This document shows positions 1 through 9,299 of a stretch of 64,000 bases of DNA, piece after piece. Each line of letters begins with the position of its first letter. Position 1 is the first letter of the stretch. Source of the DNA: CAYJEQ01 sp964369235. GTDB taxonomy: Bacteria; Bacillota; Clostridia; Oscillospirales; Ruminococcaceae. The stretch is taken from assembly GCA_964369235.1 (NCBI GenBank), contig CAYJEQ010000001.1, positions 1 to 64,000 of the forward strand, written 5' to 3'. The position numbers and the translations under genes are program-made. Under the pieces are notes generated by a model. The model did not search any database. It saw nothing but the letters and a program-made list of their open reading frames with translations, and had not been told where the DNA came from.

Positions 1-106
1 TTCATTATTCATATAGTTATTATACCATATGTCTAACTTTTTGGGTGCAGTTCATCATTGAAGCTGTTGGGGATTTTTGTTATATACTATTATTTACATC
101 AAACTA

Positions 107-2164
107 CTAAACTTCAATCTGGATAATCTCCATTAACTCTAGCTTAGATAGGGTAATTATAGTTTTATCAGCAAGTATTTCAGTGCTTAAGCTGTTTTCG
201 CTTTCCACTAAAGTAGCTGATTTTATCTTATATGGTAGGGTAATTGTAATACTATGCATTGGTGCTATTGGGGAATGATCCTGCTCATTTAATAGTGCAA
301 AGTAGATTTTGTCCTCTTTCTCCCAAGGAGCAATTTCTACAAAGCTAGCTGCATCACTGGTAAATAGTAAATCTCCTGCTAGGTAGGTAATAAGGTTTGA
401 TACTACCTCTCTAGTGAAATAAGGTACCATGCTTTCCAGTGGAGCAGCGACCCATAGGATTTTTCCTTTGCCTACTTCCTTTAGTACCATAGCTGGGCTG
501 TCTGTATCTATGCCAGGAGGGTTGGAGTGGATTGCTGAGAAGTCATAGGTGGCAGTAGCTGTGTATGGTAGAGTAAGAGTAGCAAGGGTGGTGTGTTCCC
601 CTGTGAAACTCATTACAGCCTGATTATGTCGAACATTAAGAGGAGTTTCTTTAGAGAAATTCTCCATGAATTTCTTACCGGCTTCAGTTGGAGCCATGTA
701 GGTAACATTGTGGCTAGTTGTAGATAGGTACTGAGCCTGTAAAACATCTAGTAGCTTCTTATTGCCTACTCGTCCAGAGATATACAGACTACCACCATTT
801 TTTACATAATCAATTATGGTGTCAGCTTCCTTATCAGTAAGGCTTACCACATTGGAGATAGTAAGAACTTTCTCGGAAATTTTCTGGATTTTTGAGGCTG
901 GATACACATCAAAGGCAATGTTTTTCTCTCTTAAAATTTTAGCCATATTCACTGGATTTTTGCAGAAATCATTGGTGAATGTGTCATGGAATGGAATGGT
1001 GGAAGCAATGTCCAGTCCGTTCTCTTTCCAGTCGTATTTTGAGTTATCTGGGAAGAAAATCGCCACATCTTTTAGCATATTGCCGTTTACATATTTCTCG
1101 TATTTTTCGCTGGCTGTAAATGTATCTTTTATTATGCCAGTATAGGCTTCTTTAACTAGAGTACCATCGGGATTTATACCGTCACACACTGCAAAAGCAC
1201 CACCGTGAACTAAGGTTATAACAGTGTTTAGATACAGCTCCTCAAAGGTTTTTGCTGTGGTGTGGGCAGACAGCCCTGGGTCACATCGGGAAGTTATAAA
1301 CACAAAAGGCATAACCTTTGTAAGATTACGGTAGTATTTACAGATAAAGCTCTGCTCTAAACAACCACCGTAAAGGTCACCACTAACATAATCACAAGCC
1401 TCAGCTACTCGGTCAGTGGTGGAGAACTGCCAAGGTGCAGATATATTGGACATATTATGTTCCACAGTTACATGGGGCTTAATATCTTTAATTGCTTTGG
1501 TGGACAGGGAAGTAAACTCACACATCCAGTCCTCACGAATTTTCTGGAAACTTTTAAACTCATCACATTCTAAATCAATGGTTTTAGGCATTTCTTTACC
1601 AGCTATTTTGTGGTACTTATCCTTACAGCTGTCACAGTAGCAAATTTCAGGCCAGAAAGGCATGTCTAAGAATATGGTATCCACATCATAGTTTGCTGTT
1701 AGCTCCTGTAAAGCACCTCTAACATAGGCTCTGTACTCCTCGTTATTTGGGCAGATAAGCCCGTATCTACCACGACGGAACATACTGAAATTATAGTAAT
1801 CACAGTAGTCGAGGGAGGTTTTACCTTCACCATTTACCATTCTCCACTGAGGGTGGTTATCATATACCCAGTTGTCAAATATCTGGGAAAAATAGCTTTC
1901 TACTGCAAGACCTTCTGCTCTAGCTAAAGTAATCATCTCTTTAACATAATCCTTATCTGCTAAAGCTTTATGGGTTCTACCAAATTTAGTAGGGTGATGG
2001 GCTAGACCTGTATGGGGACGGGATTTTACAACGATGGTTTGGGCGTTGGCTTCTTTGAATAAACGGATAAGCTCAGCTGGGTTAAATTTAGATAGATAGA
2101 CCTCTTTGTCATCGCTAATATGCATATCTAAAAATATACGGCGATAGTTGTTTTCGTACCACAT
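107..2164 (-). CDS. GHL6-like putative glycoside hydrolase with beta-galactosidase-trimerisation-like domain
   Basis: 685 residues with no signal peptide, so probably cytoplasmic. The N-terminal half (about 1-350) looks like a TIM barrel of the hypothetical glycosyl hydrolase 6 type: an early HHPTKFG stretch, then DTIFLDMPFWPEICYCDSCK, a pattern seen where a barrel strand carries an acidic catalytic or substrate-binding residue. Residues about 370-590 resemble the glutamine-amidotransferase-like trimerisation domain of GH42 enzymes (SLTDKEADTIIDYVKNGG, then GKGKILWVAAPLE). The substrate is unknown; a role on fucosylated or other host or cell-wall glycans would be a guess. It is divergent from the transporter operon that starts about 530 bp away and carries its own long hairpin-rich leader. 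The family call rests on recognition by eye. Confidence 0.7.
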   Translation of the reverse strand: MWYENNYRRIFLDMHISDDKEVYLSKFNPAELIRLFKEANAQTIVVKSRPHTGLAHHPTKFGRTHKALADKDYVKEMITLARAEGLAVESYFSQIFDNWVYDNHPQWRMVNGEGKTSLDYCDYYNFSMFRRGRYGLICPNNEEYRAYVRGALQELTANYDVDTIFLDMPFWPEICYCDSCKDKYHKIAGKEMPKTIDLECDEFKSFQKIREDWMCEFTSLSTKAIKDIKPHVTVEHNMSNISAPWQFSTTDRVAEACDYVSGDLYGGCLEQSFICKYYRNLTKVMPFVFITSRCDPGLSAHTTAKTFEELYLNTVITLVHGGAFAVCDGINPDGTLVKEAYTGIIKDTFTASEKYEKYVNGNMLKDVAIFFPDNSKYDWKENGLDIASTIPFHDTFTNDFCKNPVNMAKILREKNIAFDVYPASKIQKISEKVLTISNVVSLTDKEADTIIDYVKNGGSLYISGRVGNKKLLDVLQAQYLSTTSHNVTYMAPTEAGKKFMENFSKETPLNVRHNQAVMSFTGEHTTLATLTLPYTATATYDFSAIHSNPPGIDTDSPAMVLKEVGKGKILWVAAPLESMVPYFTREVVSNLITYLAGDLLFTSDAASFVEIAPWEKEDKIYFALLNEQDHSPIAPMHSITITLPYKIKSATLVESENSLSTEILADKTIITLSKLELMEIIQIEV

Positions 2165-2188
2165 AAAAATAATCCTTCCTTTCCTTTA

Positions 2189-2230
2189 GTTTTGTGTTTT
2201 CGGCGTTATAATGACCGAAAACCACAAAAC
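2189..2230 (-). promoter_or_regulatory. Long leader hairpin upstream of the GHL6 gene
   Basis: On the plus strand, 15 bases (2189-2203, GTTTTGTGTTTTCGG) pair with 2215-2230 with a single bulge and an 11-base loop. It lies between the likely promoter and the start of the minus-strand gene ending at 2164. There is no T-run after it on the minus strand, so it looks like an mRNA leader structure, not a terminator. Confidence 0.6.
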
Positions 2231-2234
2231 TCAT

Positions 2235-2255
2235 GTTTGAAACTTTCTTTCAAAC
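2235..2255 (-). repeat. GTTTGAAA/TTTCAAAC leader palindrome
   Basis: An 8-bp inverted repeat (2235-2242 and 2248-2255) with a CTTTC loop sits just before the larger hairpin in the minus-strand leader. A 10-bp version of the same palindrome is in the leader at 39962-39984, and a 7-bp version is at 7383-7401. Confidence 0.55.
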
Positions 2256-2527
2256 TAAATACTCCTTACTGTTTTGTTAATGCAATTTTTACTTGGGGGA
2301 TAGGGGTAAGTCTAGAGTGAGTATAATACAAAAAAGTGTAAATGTACATAGGTAATTTTAAAAAAATTTGCAGACTTAAAATGTTAATAAAGTAAAAAAT
2401 TGACAATAAAATATCAAATAATCTTGAATTCCCAGTTGTTTACTAAAAATTTATGGACATGTTGTACAATTTAGCATGATAACGATTTACTATTATTACA
2501 AAGTTTTGTTAAGTCACTGTAAATTAC
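2256..2527. other. A+T-rich intergenic spacer between divergent genes
   Basis: No ORF or RNA gene is seen. The stretch should hold the minus-strand promoter: a TATACT-like box is readable on the minus strand near 2320, but I could not fix a convincing -35. Confidence 0.4.
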
Positions 2528-2556
2528 TTGTAAATTATAAAAACACCAGTTATAAT
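2528..2556 (+). promoter_or_regulatory. SigA-type promoter for the ABC transporter operon
   Basis: TTGTAA (2528-2533), a 17-base spacer and a perfect TATAAT (2551-2556). It leaves a leader of about 135 nt before the binding-protein gene at 2697. Confidence 0.6.
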
Positions 2557-2696
2557 AGTGACAATGATTATTTCCACCATGAAATTAATTATAATCCATG
2601 AGGGAAATGCACATTAAACCACTGGAATATTTGTAAATATTTGTTAAAATATTTTATTTGTTCGGTGAAATTTATAGGATGAAAGGATTTATATTT

Positions 2697-4331
2697 ATGA
2701 AAAAACTACTCTCACTTCTTTTAGTAGCAGCAATGGCAGCTAGTGTTGTAGGCTGTTCATCTAGCACACCTTCCAGCGAAGCACCAACAGGAGGGGACTC
2801 CTCCACAGAAACATCTAGCGAAGCATCCACAGAAGCTAATGCACTAGTTTCTCCTGACAACGATCTAGTTGTTGCATTTCAGGCAGATGTTACCGACCTA
2901 GATCCACATGTATCTGGTAATGGTGTATCCAACTCTATAACAAACACAATGTACGAGTGTCTAGTAACATTCGACGAAGACAGTAATATTATCCCAATGC
3001 TTGCAGAGTCTTGGAGCGCATCTGAGGATAACAAAACATATACATTTAAACTACAGGAAGGTGTAACTTTCCATGATGGTACACCATTTAACGCTGAGGC
3101 AGTAGTTGCTAACTGGCAGAGAGGTATTGATGACCAGACTCTATCCATCGTTAGAACTGTAGGTCTATTTGAAACAGTAGAAGCTGTTAGCGAATACGAA
3201 GTAGCATTTACTCTAAAAACTGCTAACAACACAATCCTTAATAAACTATCCCAGTTTAGAATTGTAAGCCCAACAGCTATTGCTATGGAAGATACAACAA
3301 CCTACCTAAATGATAACTCTGCAGGTACAGGTCCATTTGTATTCTCTGGGGATAGAATTGATGGTGGACACACAACAATGGACACTAACGACAACTACTG
3401 GAGAGAAGGCCCAACTGTTGATACAATCACATTTAAGGTTGTTCCAGAAGATGCTGCAAGAATTGCAATGCTAAAAACTGGCGAAGCAGATATGATCGAT
3501 CCACTACCAGCTATTCAGGTTGCTGAAGTAGAAGGCGTAGAAGGTATCGAAGTACATAACACAAAGAGCATTACATACCGTTATGCTACACTTAACCAGA
3601 ACTACACACTAGAAGATGGCAGACAGCCATTTGCTGATGTTAAGGTTCGTCAGGCTATGAACTACGCATTTGACAGCAATGCTTATGCTGCAGTAGTATT
3701 CCACGGTTATGCAACAGAGCCAACATCCATCTTCTCTACAGAGATTATGTATCACTCTGAAATGGCTCCTTACTCTATTGACCTAGAAAAAGCAACTGCT
3801 CTAATGGCAGAAGCAGGCTATGCTGATGGCTTCCCTGTAAACATCTGGGTTGATAACACAACTGTAGAGATGACAGGTGCAGAGTTCTTCAAACAGCAGA
3901 TGTCTCAGATTGGTATTGATGTTAATGTAATGCCTATGGAATCTACAACAATTGCTGAAATGACCGACCTACCAGCAGAAGAAACAGAAGTACAGATCTG
4001 GTATGTTAACTGGGGATCTGGTTCATATGAAGCAGATGGTTCTATGAGAGCTATCCTACATAGCGAATACTTCCCACCAGTAGGTTACAACACAGCATTC
4101 TATGACAATGCAGAGTTTGACAGCCTACTAGACGAAGCACTACAGCTATCCGACACAGCTCAGATTGCTGATCTATATGCTCAGGCACAGGCTATTGCTT
4201 GGGAAGAATGCCCATGGGTATTCCTAGGAAACGATAATGACATTCAGGCACAGAGAAGCTATGTTGATGGTATCACATACAAGCCTGCTGGTGAAGTTGT
4301 TTACACAACTGTTGACCTTATAACGGAATAA
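2697..4331 (+). CDS. ABC transporter substrate-binding lipoprotein, family 5 (dipeptide/oligopeptide/nickel type)
   Basis: 544 residues from the ATG at 2697, chosen because AAAGGA lies 9 bases upstream and the protein then opens with a clean lipoprotein signal (MKKLLSLLL...VVGC, lipid Cys at residue 20). Two in-frame upstream starts (2658 TTG, 2679 ATG) give a poorer signal. A Ser/Thr/Glu-rich linker precedes the family 5 fold (LDPHVSGNG, then MLAESWSASEDNKTYTFKLQ and FHDGTPFNAEAV). It would bind ligand outside the membrane and hand it to the permeases at 4411 and 5352. The family takes peptides, nickel and some glycosides. Here the neighbours suggest a peptide or amino-sugar conjugate. Confidence 0.92.
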   Translation: MKKLLSLLLVAAMAASVVGCSSSTPSSEAPTGGDSSTETSSEASTEANALVSPDNDLVVAFQADVTDLDPHVSGNGVSNSITNTMYECLVTFDEDSNIIPMLAESWSASEDNKTYTFKLQEGVTFHDGTPFNAEAVVANWQRGIDDQTLSIVRTVGLFETVEAVSEYEVAFTLKTANNTILNKLSQFRIVSPTAIAMEDTTTYLNDNSAGTGPFVFSGDRIDGGHTTMDTNDNYWREGPTVDTITFKVVPEDAARIAMLKTGEADMIDPLPAIQVAEVEGVEGIEVHNTKSITYRYATLNQNYTLEDGRQPFADVKVRQAMNYAFDSNAYAAVVFHGYATEPTSIFSTEIMYHSEMAPYSIDLEKATALMAEAGYADGFPVNIWVDNTTVEMTGAEFFKQQMSQIGIDVNVMPMESTTIAEMTDLPAEETEVQIWYVNWGSGSYEADGSMRAILHSEYFPPVGYNTAFYDNAEFDSLLDEALQLSDTAQIADLYAQAQAIAWEECPWVFLGNDNDIQAQRSYVDGITYKPAGEVVYTTVDLITE

Positions 4332-4360
4332 TTTTCATGTCACTATTCAAATAATAATTT

Positions 4361-4391
4361 ATAAAGGGTAGTTTATTAAACTACCCTTTAT
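4361..4391 (+). terminator. Intercistronic hairpin between binding protein and permease
   Basis: A perfect 14-bp stem (4361-4374 with 4378-4391) and a 3-base loop, ending in TTTAT but not in a strong T-run. Its position after the binding-protein gene and before the first permease fits a partial terminator or mRNA-stabilising stem that keeps the binding protein in excess. Confidence 0.65.
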
Positions 4392-4410
4392 TCTATAAGG
4401 AGGTATTTTA

Positions 4411-5331
4411 GTGAATCGCTATTTCATAAGAAGAGTATTACAGACAATCCCACTGATGTTTATCATATCTATTGTAATATTTATGTTTATCCATCTAATA
4501 CCAGGGGATCCAGCTAAAAATATTGCGGGGCTTGAAGCTACAGAAGAACAGGTCGAAGCAATTAGGGAAGAATATGGACTTAACGATCCTCTACTAGAAC
4601 AATATGTAAATTATATGGGAGATCTGTTTAAAGGCGATTTAGGTATGAGCATTAAATCTAAGGTTCCAGTAACTGAGCTTATTGCTGAAAGACTTCCAAA
4701 CACACTAAAACTTGTTTTTGCTGGTATGTTATGGGCACCTGTAATAGGTATACTACTAGGGGTAATGTCTGCCATAACCAGAGGGAAAATATTTGATCAT
4801 ATAGCTATGCTTACGGCTATTACAGGATTATCACTACCAGGATTCTGGGTGGGACTAATGTGTATCCAGCTTTTCTCAGTAGAGCTAGGTTGGCTGCCCA
4901 CAGGTGGACTAGACACATGGCAAGGGCTTATAATGCCTTCCTTTACAATGGGTATTGGTATTATGGCTGTACTAGCTAGATATGCTAGATCCTCAATGTT
5001 AGAAACATTAAAAGAAGACTATGTAAGAACTGCAAGAGCAAAAGGACAGAAAGAAAAAATCGTTATGTTTGCTCATGCTTTTAGAAATTCACTAATTCAG
5101 ATAGTTACAATCATCGGTTTACAGATTGGTGGACTGCTATCTGGTACAGTTTTAACAGAGAATATCTACTCCATTCCAGGTATGGGACGATTGCTAGTAG
5201 ATTCTATCTCTTTCCGAGACTATCCAACAATTCAGGCACTATTAATGATTTTTGCACTTCAATATGTTGTTATAAACTTAATAGTTGACCTATTGTATGG
5301 TGTTATCAATCCCAAAATTAGATACGATTAA
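4411..5331 (+). CDS. ABC transporter permease, DppB/OppB type
   Basis: 306 residues starting at GTG, 8 bases after AAGGAGG. The opening MNRYFIRRVLQTIPLMFIISIVIF is the usual first membrane segment of DppB-type permeases, followed by the extracytoplasmic loop and the BPD_transp_1 domain (about 95-300). The EAA loop reads RTARAKGQKEKIVMFAHAFRNSL. It forms the channel with the permease encoded 20 bases downstream. Length is normal for the family. Nothing in the protein identifies the substrate. Confidence 0.93.
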   Translation: MNRYFIRRVLQTIPLMFIISIVIFMFIHLIPGDPAKNIAGLEATEEQVEAIREEYGLNDPLLEQYVNYMGDLFKGDLGMSIKSKVPVTELIAERLPNTLKLVFAGMLWAPVIGILLGVMSAITRGKIFDHIAMLTAITGLSLPGFWVGLMCIQLFSVELGWLPTGGLDTWQGLIMPSFTMGIGIMAVLARYARSSMLETLKEDYVRTARAKGQKEKIVMFAHAFRNSLIQIVTIIGLQIGGLLSGTVLTENIYSIPGMGRLLVDSISFRDYPTIQALLMIFALQYVVINLIVDLLYGVINPKIRYD

Positions 5332-5351
5332 GGAAAGGATGGTTCTAAGTT

Positions 5352-6281
5352 ATGACAAGTATGCAAACTCCAGAAAATAAAGACGAAATGAACAATGTAT
5401 CAAACTTCAGCGAAGAGTACATTGATGAGAATATAGCTGCAAGTAGCAGTAAATTTAAAGACTTTGTAAAAAAATTCTCCAAAAGACACACAGCAGTATT
5501 AGGATTTATTATTATAGTTTTACTATTAATTATAGCTATTGTTGGCCCTTATATTGCACCTTATGATCCACAGGCATTTGATTATTTTAACACATTTGCA
5601 GAGCCAAGCTCTGAACATCTATTTGGCACCGATAACTTCGGCAGAGATATCTTTAGCCGTATTATTGTAGGTACAAGATTAACACTTGGTATCTCTCTGT
5701 CCTCAGTTGTAGTTGGTGCAGCTATTGGTACTGTACTAGGACTACTAGCAGGTTACTATGGTGGGGTTATCGAGATGCTCGTTATGAGATCTTCCGATGT
5801 ATTATTTAGCTTCCCAGATATTCTACTTGCAATTGCCATTGTTGCAATTATAGGCCCAGGTTCTATAAATGTATTTATTGCAGTTATGGTGTTTACCGTT
5901 CCTAGCTTTGCTCGAATTATGCGAAGTGCCACCCTATCGGTAAAAAGCTCCCTTTATATTGAGGTTGCTCAGAGTTTAGGATGTAAAAACAATAGAATTT
6001 TATTTCTTCATGTATTCCCAGGCACAATCCAGTCACTAATAGTAAACTTTACTATGAGAATTGGTTCTGCTATTATGGCTGCATCTTCACTGAGCTTTCT
6101 AGGTTTTGGTGCTGATTTATCCGAGCCAGAGTGGGGTGCAATGCTATCCCATGCAAGAAGCTTTATGGATACATCTCCACATATGATTTTTTATCCAGGT
6201 CTTGCAATATTTATAACAGTATTAGCCTTTAATTTATTTGGTGATGGCTTAAGAGATACTCTTGACCCAAAACTAAAATAA
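5352..6281 (+). CDS. ABC transporter permease, DppC/OppC type
   Basis: 309 residues. The N-terminus has an extra charged tail (about 40 residues) before the first membrane segment (AVLGFIIIVLLLIIAIVGPYIAPYDP), which matches the OppC N-terminal domain. Then comes HLFGTDNFGRDIFSRIIVGTR, the conserved DppC signature, and the EAA loop VAQSLGCKNNRILFLHVFPG. RBS GGAAAGGATGG lies upstream. An ATG inside that RBS (5339) is out of frame. It pairs with the preceding permease in the same transcript. Confidence 0.93.
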   Translation: MTSMQTPENKDEMNNVSNFSEEYIDENIAASSSKFKDFVKKFSKRHTAVLGFIIIVLLLIIAIVGPYIAPYDPQAFDYFNTFAEPSSEHLFGTDNFGRDIFSRIIVGTRLTLGISLSSVVVGAAIGTVLGLLAGYYGGVIEMLVMRSSDVLFSFPDILLAIAIVAIIGPGSINVFIAVMVFTVPSFARIMRSATLSVKSSLYIEVAQSLGCKNNRILFLHVFPGTIQSLIVNFTMRIGSAIMAASSLSFLGFGADLSEPEWGAMLSHARSFMDTSPHMIFYPGLAIFITVLAFNLFGDGLRDTLDPKLK

Positions 6282-6328
6282 GTTAGTAAAAGCGATTATA
6301 TGCTTTCAGTTAAGGCTTAGATTTTAAC

Positions 6329-6403
6329 TTTGCTAATGCCAGCTTACTGGCAATGCAAAACCGACCAAAACGCCCAAAACTCAGTGAAAGGATGGTCATA
6401 ACT
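6329..6403 (+). promoter_or_regulatory. Leader module with nested hairpin before dppD-like gene
   Basis: TTTGC and GCAAA (6329-6333, 6355-6359) enclose GCCAG-CTTA-CTGGC, giving a two-part stem, followed by a purine-rich tail ending in GAAAGGATGGTCATAA. A sequence about 80% similar over its whole length (by-eye alignment) precedes the gene at 40099. Confidence 0.55.
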
Positions 6404-7375
6404 ATGTCGGAGAAATTATTACAGGTAAAAGAGATACGCACCGAGTTTTTTAGTAGTAAAAAGAGCAGTGTTACAGCTGTTGACGGTGTAAGTTTTGATA
6501 TAAACAAAGGTGAGATAGTTGGTCTAGTAGGAGAGTCAGGTTGTGGTAAAAGTGTTACTTCCCTGTCCATTCTACAGCTACTTAAGGACACCTCAGGTAA
6601 GGTAACTAATGGTGAAGTGCTTTTTAACGGAGAAGATCTACTTAAAATGTCCACTAAGGAAATAAGAAAACTTCGTGGTAACAAGCTAAGCATGATTTTT
6701 CAGGAGCCCATGAGTAGCCTTAACCCAGCAATGAAAATCGAGAAACAACTATTAGAGGGTATTAAACTACACACAGATTTAGATAAGGTAAAAGCTAGAG
6801 AGAAAGCTGTAGAAATTCTAACTCAGGTAGGTATTCCCGATCCTAATAGAGTGCTAAAAAACTACCCTCATCAGCTATCAGGTGGTATGAGCCAGAGAGT
6901 AATGATTGCAATGGCAATGTGTTGTGAGCCACAGCTATTAATAGCTGATGAGCCTACAACAGCCCTTGATGTTACTATTCAGGCACAAATACTAGACCTT
7001 ATGAGAAAAATCCAACAGGAAAAAGGCATGGGAATACTATTAATTACCCACGACTTAGGTGTAGTGGCAGAAATTTGCACAAGAGTTGTAGTAATGTACG
7101 CAGGTAAGGTAGTAGAGGAAGCGCCAGTTAGGGATATATTTAATAATCCACAGCATCCATATACTAGAGGTCTTATTGCCTCAGTACCAAAACTTGGCTC
7201 AGGAGTTAAGGTGCTACCAAGCATTCCTGGAAGTGTGCCAGATTTAACAGCTATGCCATCAGGATGTAGATTTGCACCTAGATGCCAGTATGCAACTGAG
7301 AAATGTGTAGCAGAAGAACCACCACTACGCCAGATTAATCCATCACAGAAGAGCAGATGCTGGCTATCAGAATAG
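6404..7375 (+). CDS. ABC transporter ATP-binding protein, DppD/OppD type
   Basis: 323 residues from the ATG at 6404. An in-frame ATG at 6392 lies inside the ribosome binding site and would add MVIT. Walker A is GESGCGKS, the ABC signature LSGGMSQRV, and Walker [13 protein letters not shown]. The C-terminal oligopeptide/dipeptide extension (PHPYTRGL..., [15 protein letters not shown]) carries the cysteine motif that in this family binds an iron-sulfur cluster. It pairs with the second ATPase at 7491 to power the permeases. Confidence 0.92.
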   Translation: MSEKLLQVKEIRTEFFSSKKSSVTAVDGVSFDINKGEIVGLVGESGCGKSVTSLSILQLLKDTSGKVTNGEVLFNGEDLLKMSTKEIRKLRGNKLSMIFQEPMSSLNPAMKIEKQLLEGIKLHTDLDKVKAREKAVEILTQVGIPDPNRVLKNYPHQLSGGMSQRVMIAMAMCCEPQLLIADEPTTALDVTIQAQILDLMRKIQQEKGMGILLITHDLGVVAEICTRVVVMYAGKVVEEAPVRDIFNNPQHPYTRGLIASVPKLGSGVKVLPSIPGSVPDLTAMPSGCRFAPRCQYATEKCVAEEPPLRQINPSQKSRCWLSE

Positions 7376-7382
7376 AAGTTAA

Positions 7383-7401
7383 TTTGAAATAAATTTTCAA
7401 A
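7383..7401 (+). repeat. TTTGAAA/TTTCAAA palindrome in the spacer between ATPase genes
   Basis: A 7-bp inverted repeat with a 5-base loop, in the 115-bp gap between the two ATPase genes. It resembles the palindromes at 2235 and 39962. Confidence 0.4.
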
Positions 7402-7490
7402 GGCAGTTTTATGTATGTTTAATGTAATTAATTTAAAATTATTTAATACAACAAATATAAACTACTGCAACTCATAGAAAGGAAATAAGT

Positions 7491-8486
7491 ATGGAAAAAA
7501 TTGTTTCTTTAAAGAATGTATCCAAAACTTTTCCAGTAGGCAAGAATCTACTAGGTAAGCCTGATAAATTTGTTCATGCTGTTAATAATATAAGTTTTGA
7601 TATATACAAAGGTGAAACCTTCTCAGTAGTAGGTGAATCAGGCTGTGGTAAAAGTACCACAGGTAGACTTATAAATCATCTACTAACACCTAATGAGGGC
7701 ACTATTGAATTTACTGGTGTAGATATTACTAATATGACACAGGACGAAGTGCGTCCACTTAGACGAGATATGCAGATGATATTTCAGGATCCAGCAGGAA
7801 GCCTAAACCCTAGAATGAGGGTAGAAGACCTAATTGCTGAGCCACTGTTTATCCACAGTCAAAACGCCTCACCTGATGATGAGATGTACAAATACAAAAA
7901 CAAAGAAGAGCGTCTGAAAAAAGTTTACGAACTACTTAAAATCGTAGGACTAAGCCCAAAACATGCTAAGAGATTTCCCCATGAGTTTTCTGGTGGACAG
8001 AAGCAGAGAATAGGTATTGCTAGAGCATTAACAGTTAATCCTAAGCTAATTATTGCCGATGAGCCTATATCTGCCCTAGATGTATCTATTCAGGCACAGG
8101 TGCTAAACCTACTGCACAAACTACAGGAAACCTATGACCTTACCTATATGTTTATCTCCCACGACCTATCGGTTGTTGAGATGATATCCGATAGAATAGG
8201 GGTAATGTATCTAGGGTTTTTAGTGGAACTATCCACAAAGGAAGAACTATATAAAAATCCACTACATCCATATACCAAAGCACTTCTTTCAGCAGTGCCA
8301 ATTCCAGATCCTGATAACAAACAGGAAAGAGTTATCCTACAGGGAGATATACCTAGCACAATTAATCTGCCAAAGGGTTGTCCTTTTGCAGCTAGATGTA
8401 GCTATGTTAAGCCTATCTGTCATGAAGAAAGACCAGTACAAAAGGAAGTAACAGAGGGGCATTTTGTTTCCTGTCATCTATATTAA
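7491..8486 (+). CDS. ABC transporter ATP-binding protein, DppF/OppF type
   Basis: 331 residues, RBS GAAAGGA 8 bases upstream. Walker [10 protein letters not shown]-loop MIFQDPAGSLNPRM (typical of OppF), signature FSGGQKQRIGIARAL, Walker B LIIADEPISALD. The C-terminus again has the family cysteine segment (GCPFAARCSYVKPIC). It completes a five-gene transporter. No further transporter component is present in the window. Confidence 0.93.
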   Translation: MEKIVSLKNVSKTFPVGKNLLGKPDKFVHAVNNISFDIYKGETFSVVGESGCGKSTTGRLINHLLTPNEGTIEFTGVDITNMTQDEVRPLRRDMQMIFQDPAGSLNPRMRVEDLIAEPLFIHSQNASPDDEMYKYKNKEERLKKVYELLKIVGLSPKHAKRFPHEFSGGQKQRIGIARALTVNPKLIIADEPISALDVSIQAQVLNLLHKLQETYDLTYMFISHDLSVVEMISDRIGVMYLGFLVELSTKEELYKNPLHPYTKALLSAVPIPDPDNKQERVILQGDIPSTINLPKGCPFAARCSYVKPICHEERPVQKEVTEGHFVSCHLY

Positions 8487-8515
8487 TTTAGACATTAAGA
8501 AAGCGAGATATTACT

Positions 8516-9268
8516 ATGAAAAAACCAATTATTGAAGCATGTGTAGATTCTTTTGAATCCTGTAAAGCAGCTTATGAAAACGGAGCCGATAGACTAGAAC
8601 TGTGTGGACACCTTATTATAGGTGGAGCAACTCCATCTCCATATGTGGTAAAGCAGATTCAGGCTGAAAGCGATGTAAAGATAAATGTATTAATCCGTCC
8701 TAGATTTGGGGATTTCCTATACACAGAAAGCGAAATGGAGCTAATGTGTCAGGAGATTAAGACATTTAAAGAATTAGGGGTAAACGGTGTTGTTATCGGT
8801 ACTCTAACAAAAGAAGGGGATCTAGATATTCCTAAGATGAAAAGACTAATGGCTTGTGCAGAAGGTATGGAAGTAACACTTCATCGTGCCTTTGACATGA
8901 CAAGAGATCCAATGAAAACACTAGAGGAAGCTATAGAGCTTGGTATAAATACAATACTAACCTCTGGACAGCAGAGTGATGTTGTAACAGGTAAAGAGCT
9001 ACTAAAAGAAGTATACGAAAAAGCAGCTGGCAGAATTGATATTATGGCTGGTGCAGGTGTTAAAAAGCACAATATCCAGATGCTACATGATTACACAGGT
9101 ATTACAACATTCCATACAACAGGTAGAAAAGGTAGCATAGACAGTGAAATGGAGTACAGAAAAGAAACTGTAGCTATGGGACTGCCAACACTATCTGAGT
9201 ATGAAATTTGGAGAACAGATCCAGCAGAGTTTAAGACTTGTGCAGATATCGTTCACGGATTAAAGTAG
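8516..9268 (+). CDS. cutC: CutC family TIM-barrel protein
   Basis: 250 residues. The start KPIIEACVDSFESCKAAYENGADRLELC and the later GVVIGTLTKEGDLDIPKMKRL, VTLHRAFDMTRDP and LTSGQQ are classic CutC stretches. The family was named for copper homeostasis, but its biochemical role remains unsettled. It sits 30 bp after the last transporter gene and 30 bp before a ROK regulator in an amino-sugar operon, which argues for a sugar- or metal-linked metabolic role here. No copper chaperone or exporter is nearby. The family is secure; the function is not. Confidence 0.88.
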   Translation: MKKPIIEACVDSFESCKAAYENGADRLELCGHLIIGGATPSPYVVKQIQAESDVKINVLIRPRFGDFLYTESEMELMCQEIKTFKELGVNGVVIGTLTKEGDLDIPKMKRLMACAEGMEVTLHRAFDMTRDPMKTLEEAIELGINTILTSGQQSDVVTGKELLKEVYEKAAGRIDIMAGAGVKKHNIQMLHDYTGITTFHTTGRKGSIDSEMEYRKETVAMGLPTLSEYEIWRTDPAEFKTCADIVHGLK

Positions 9269-9299
9269 TATATTTAACTAGGAAGGGATGGAGATTTAT

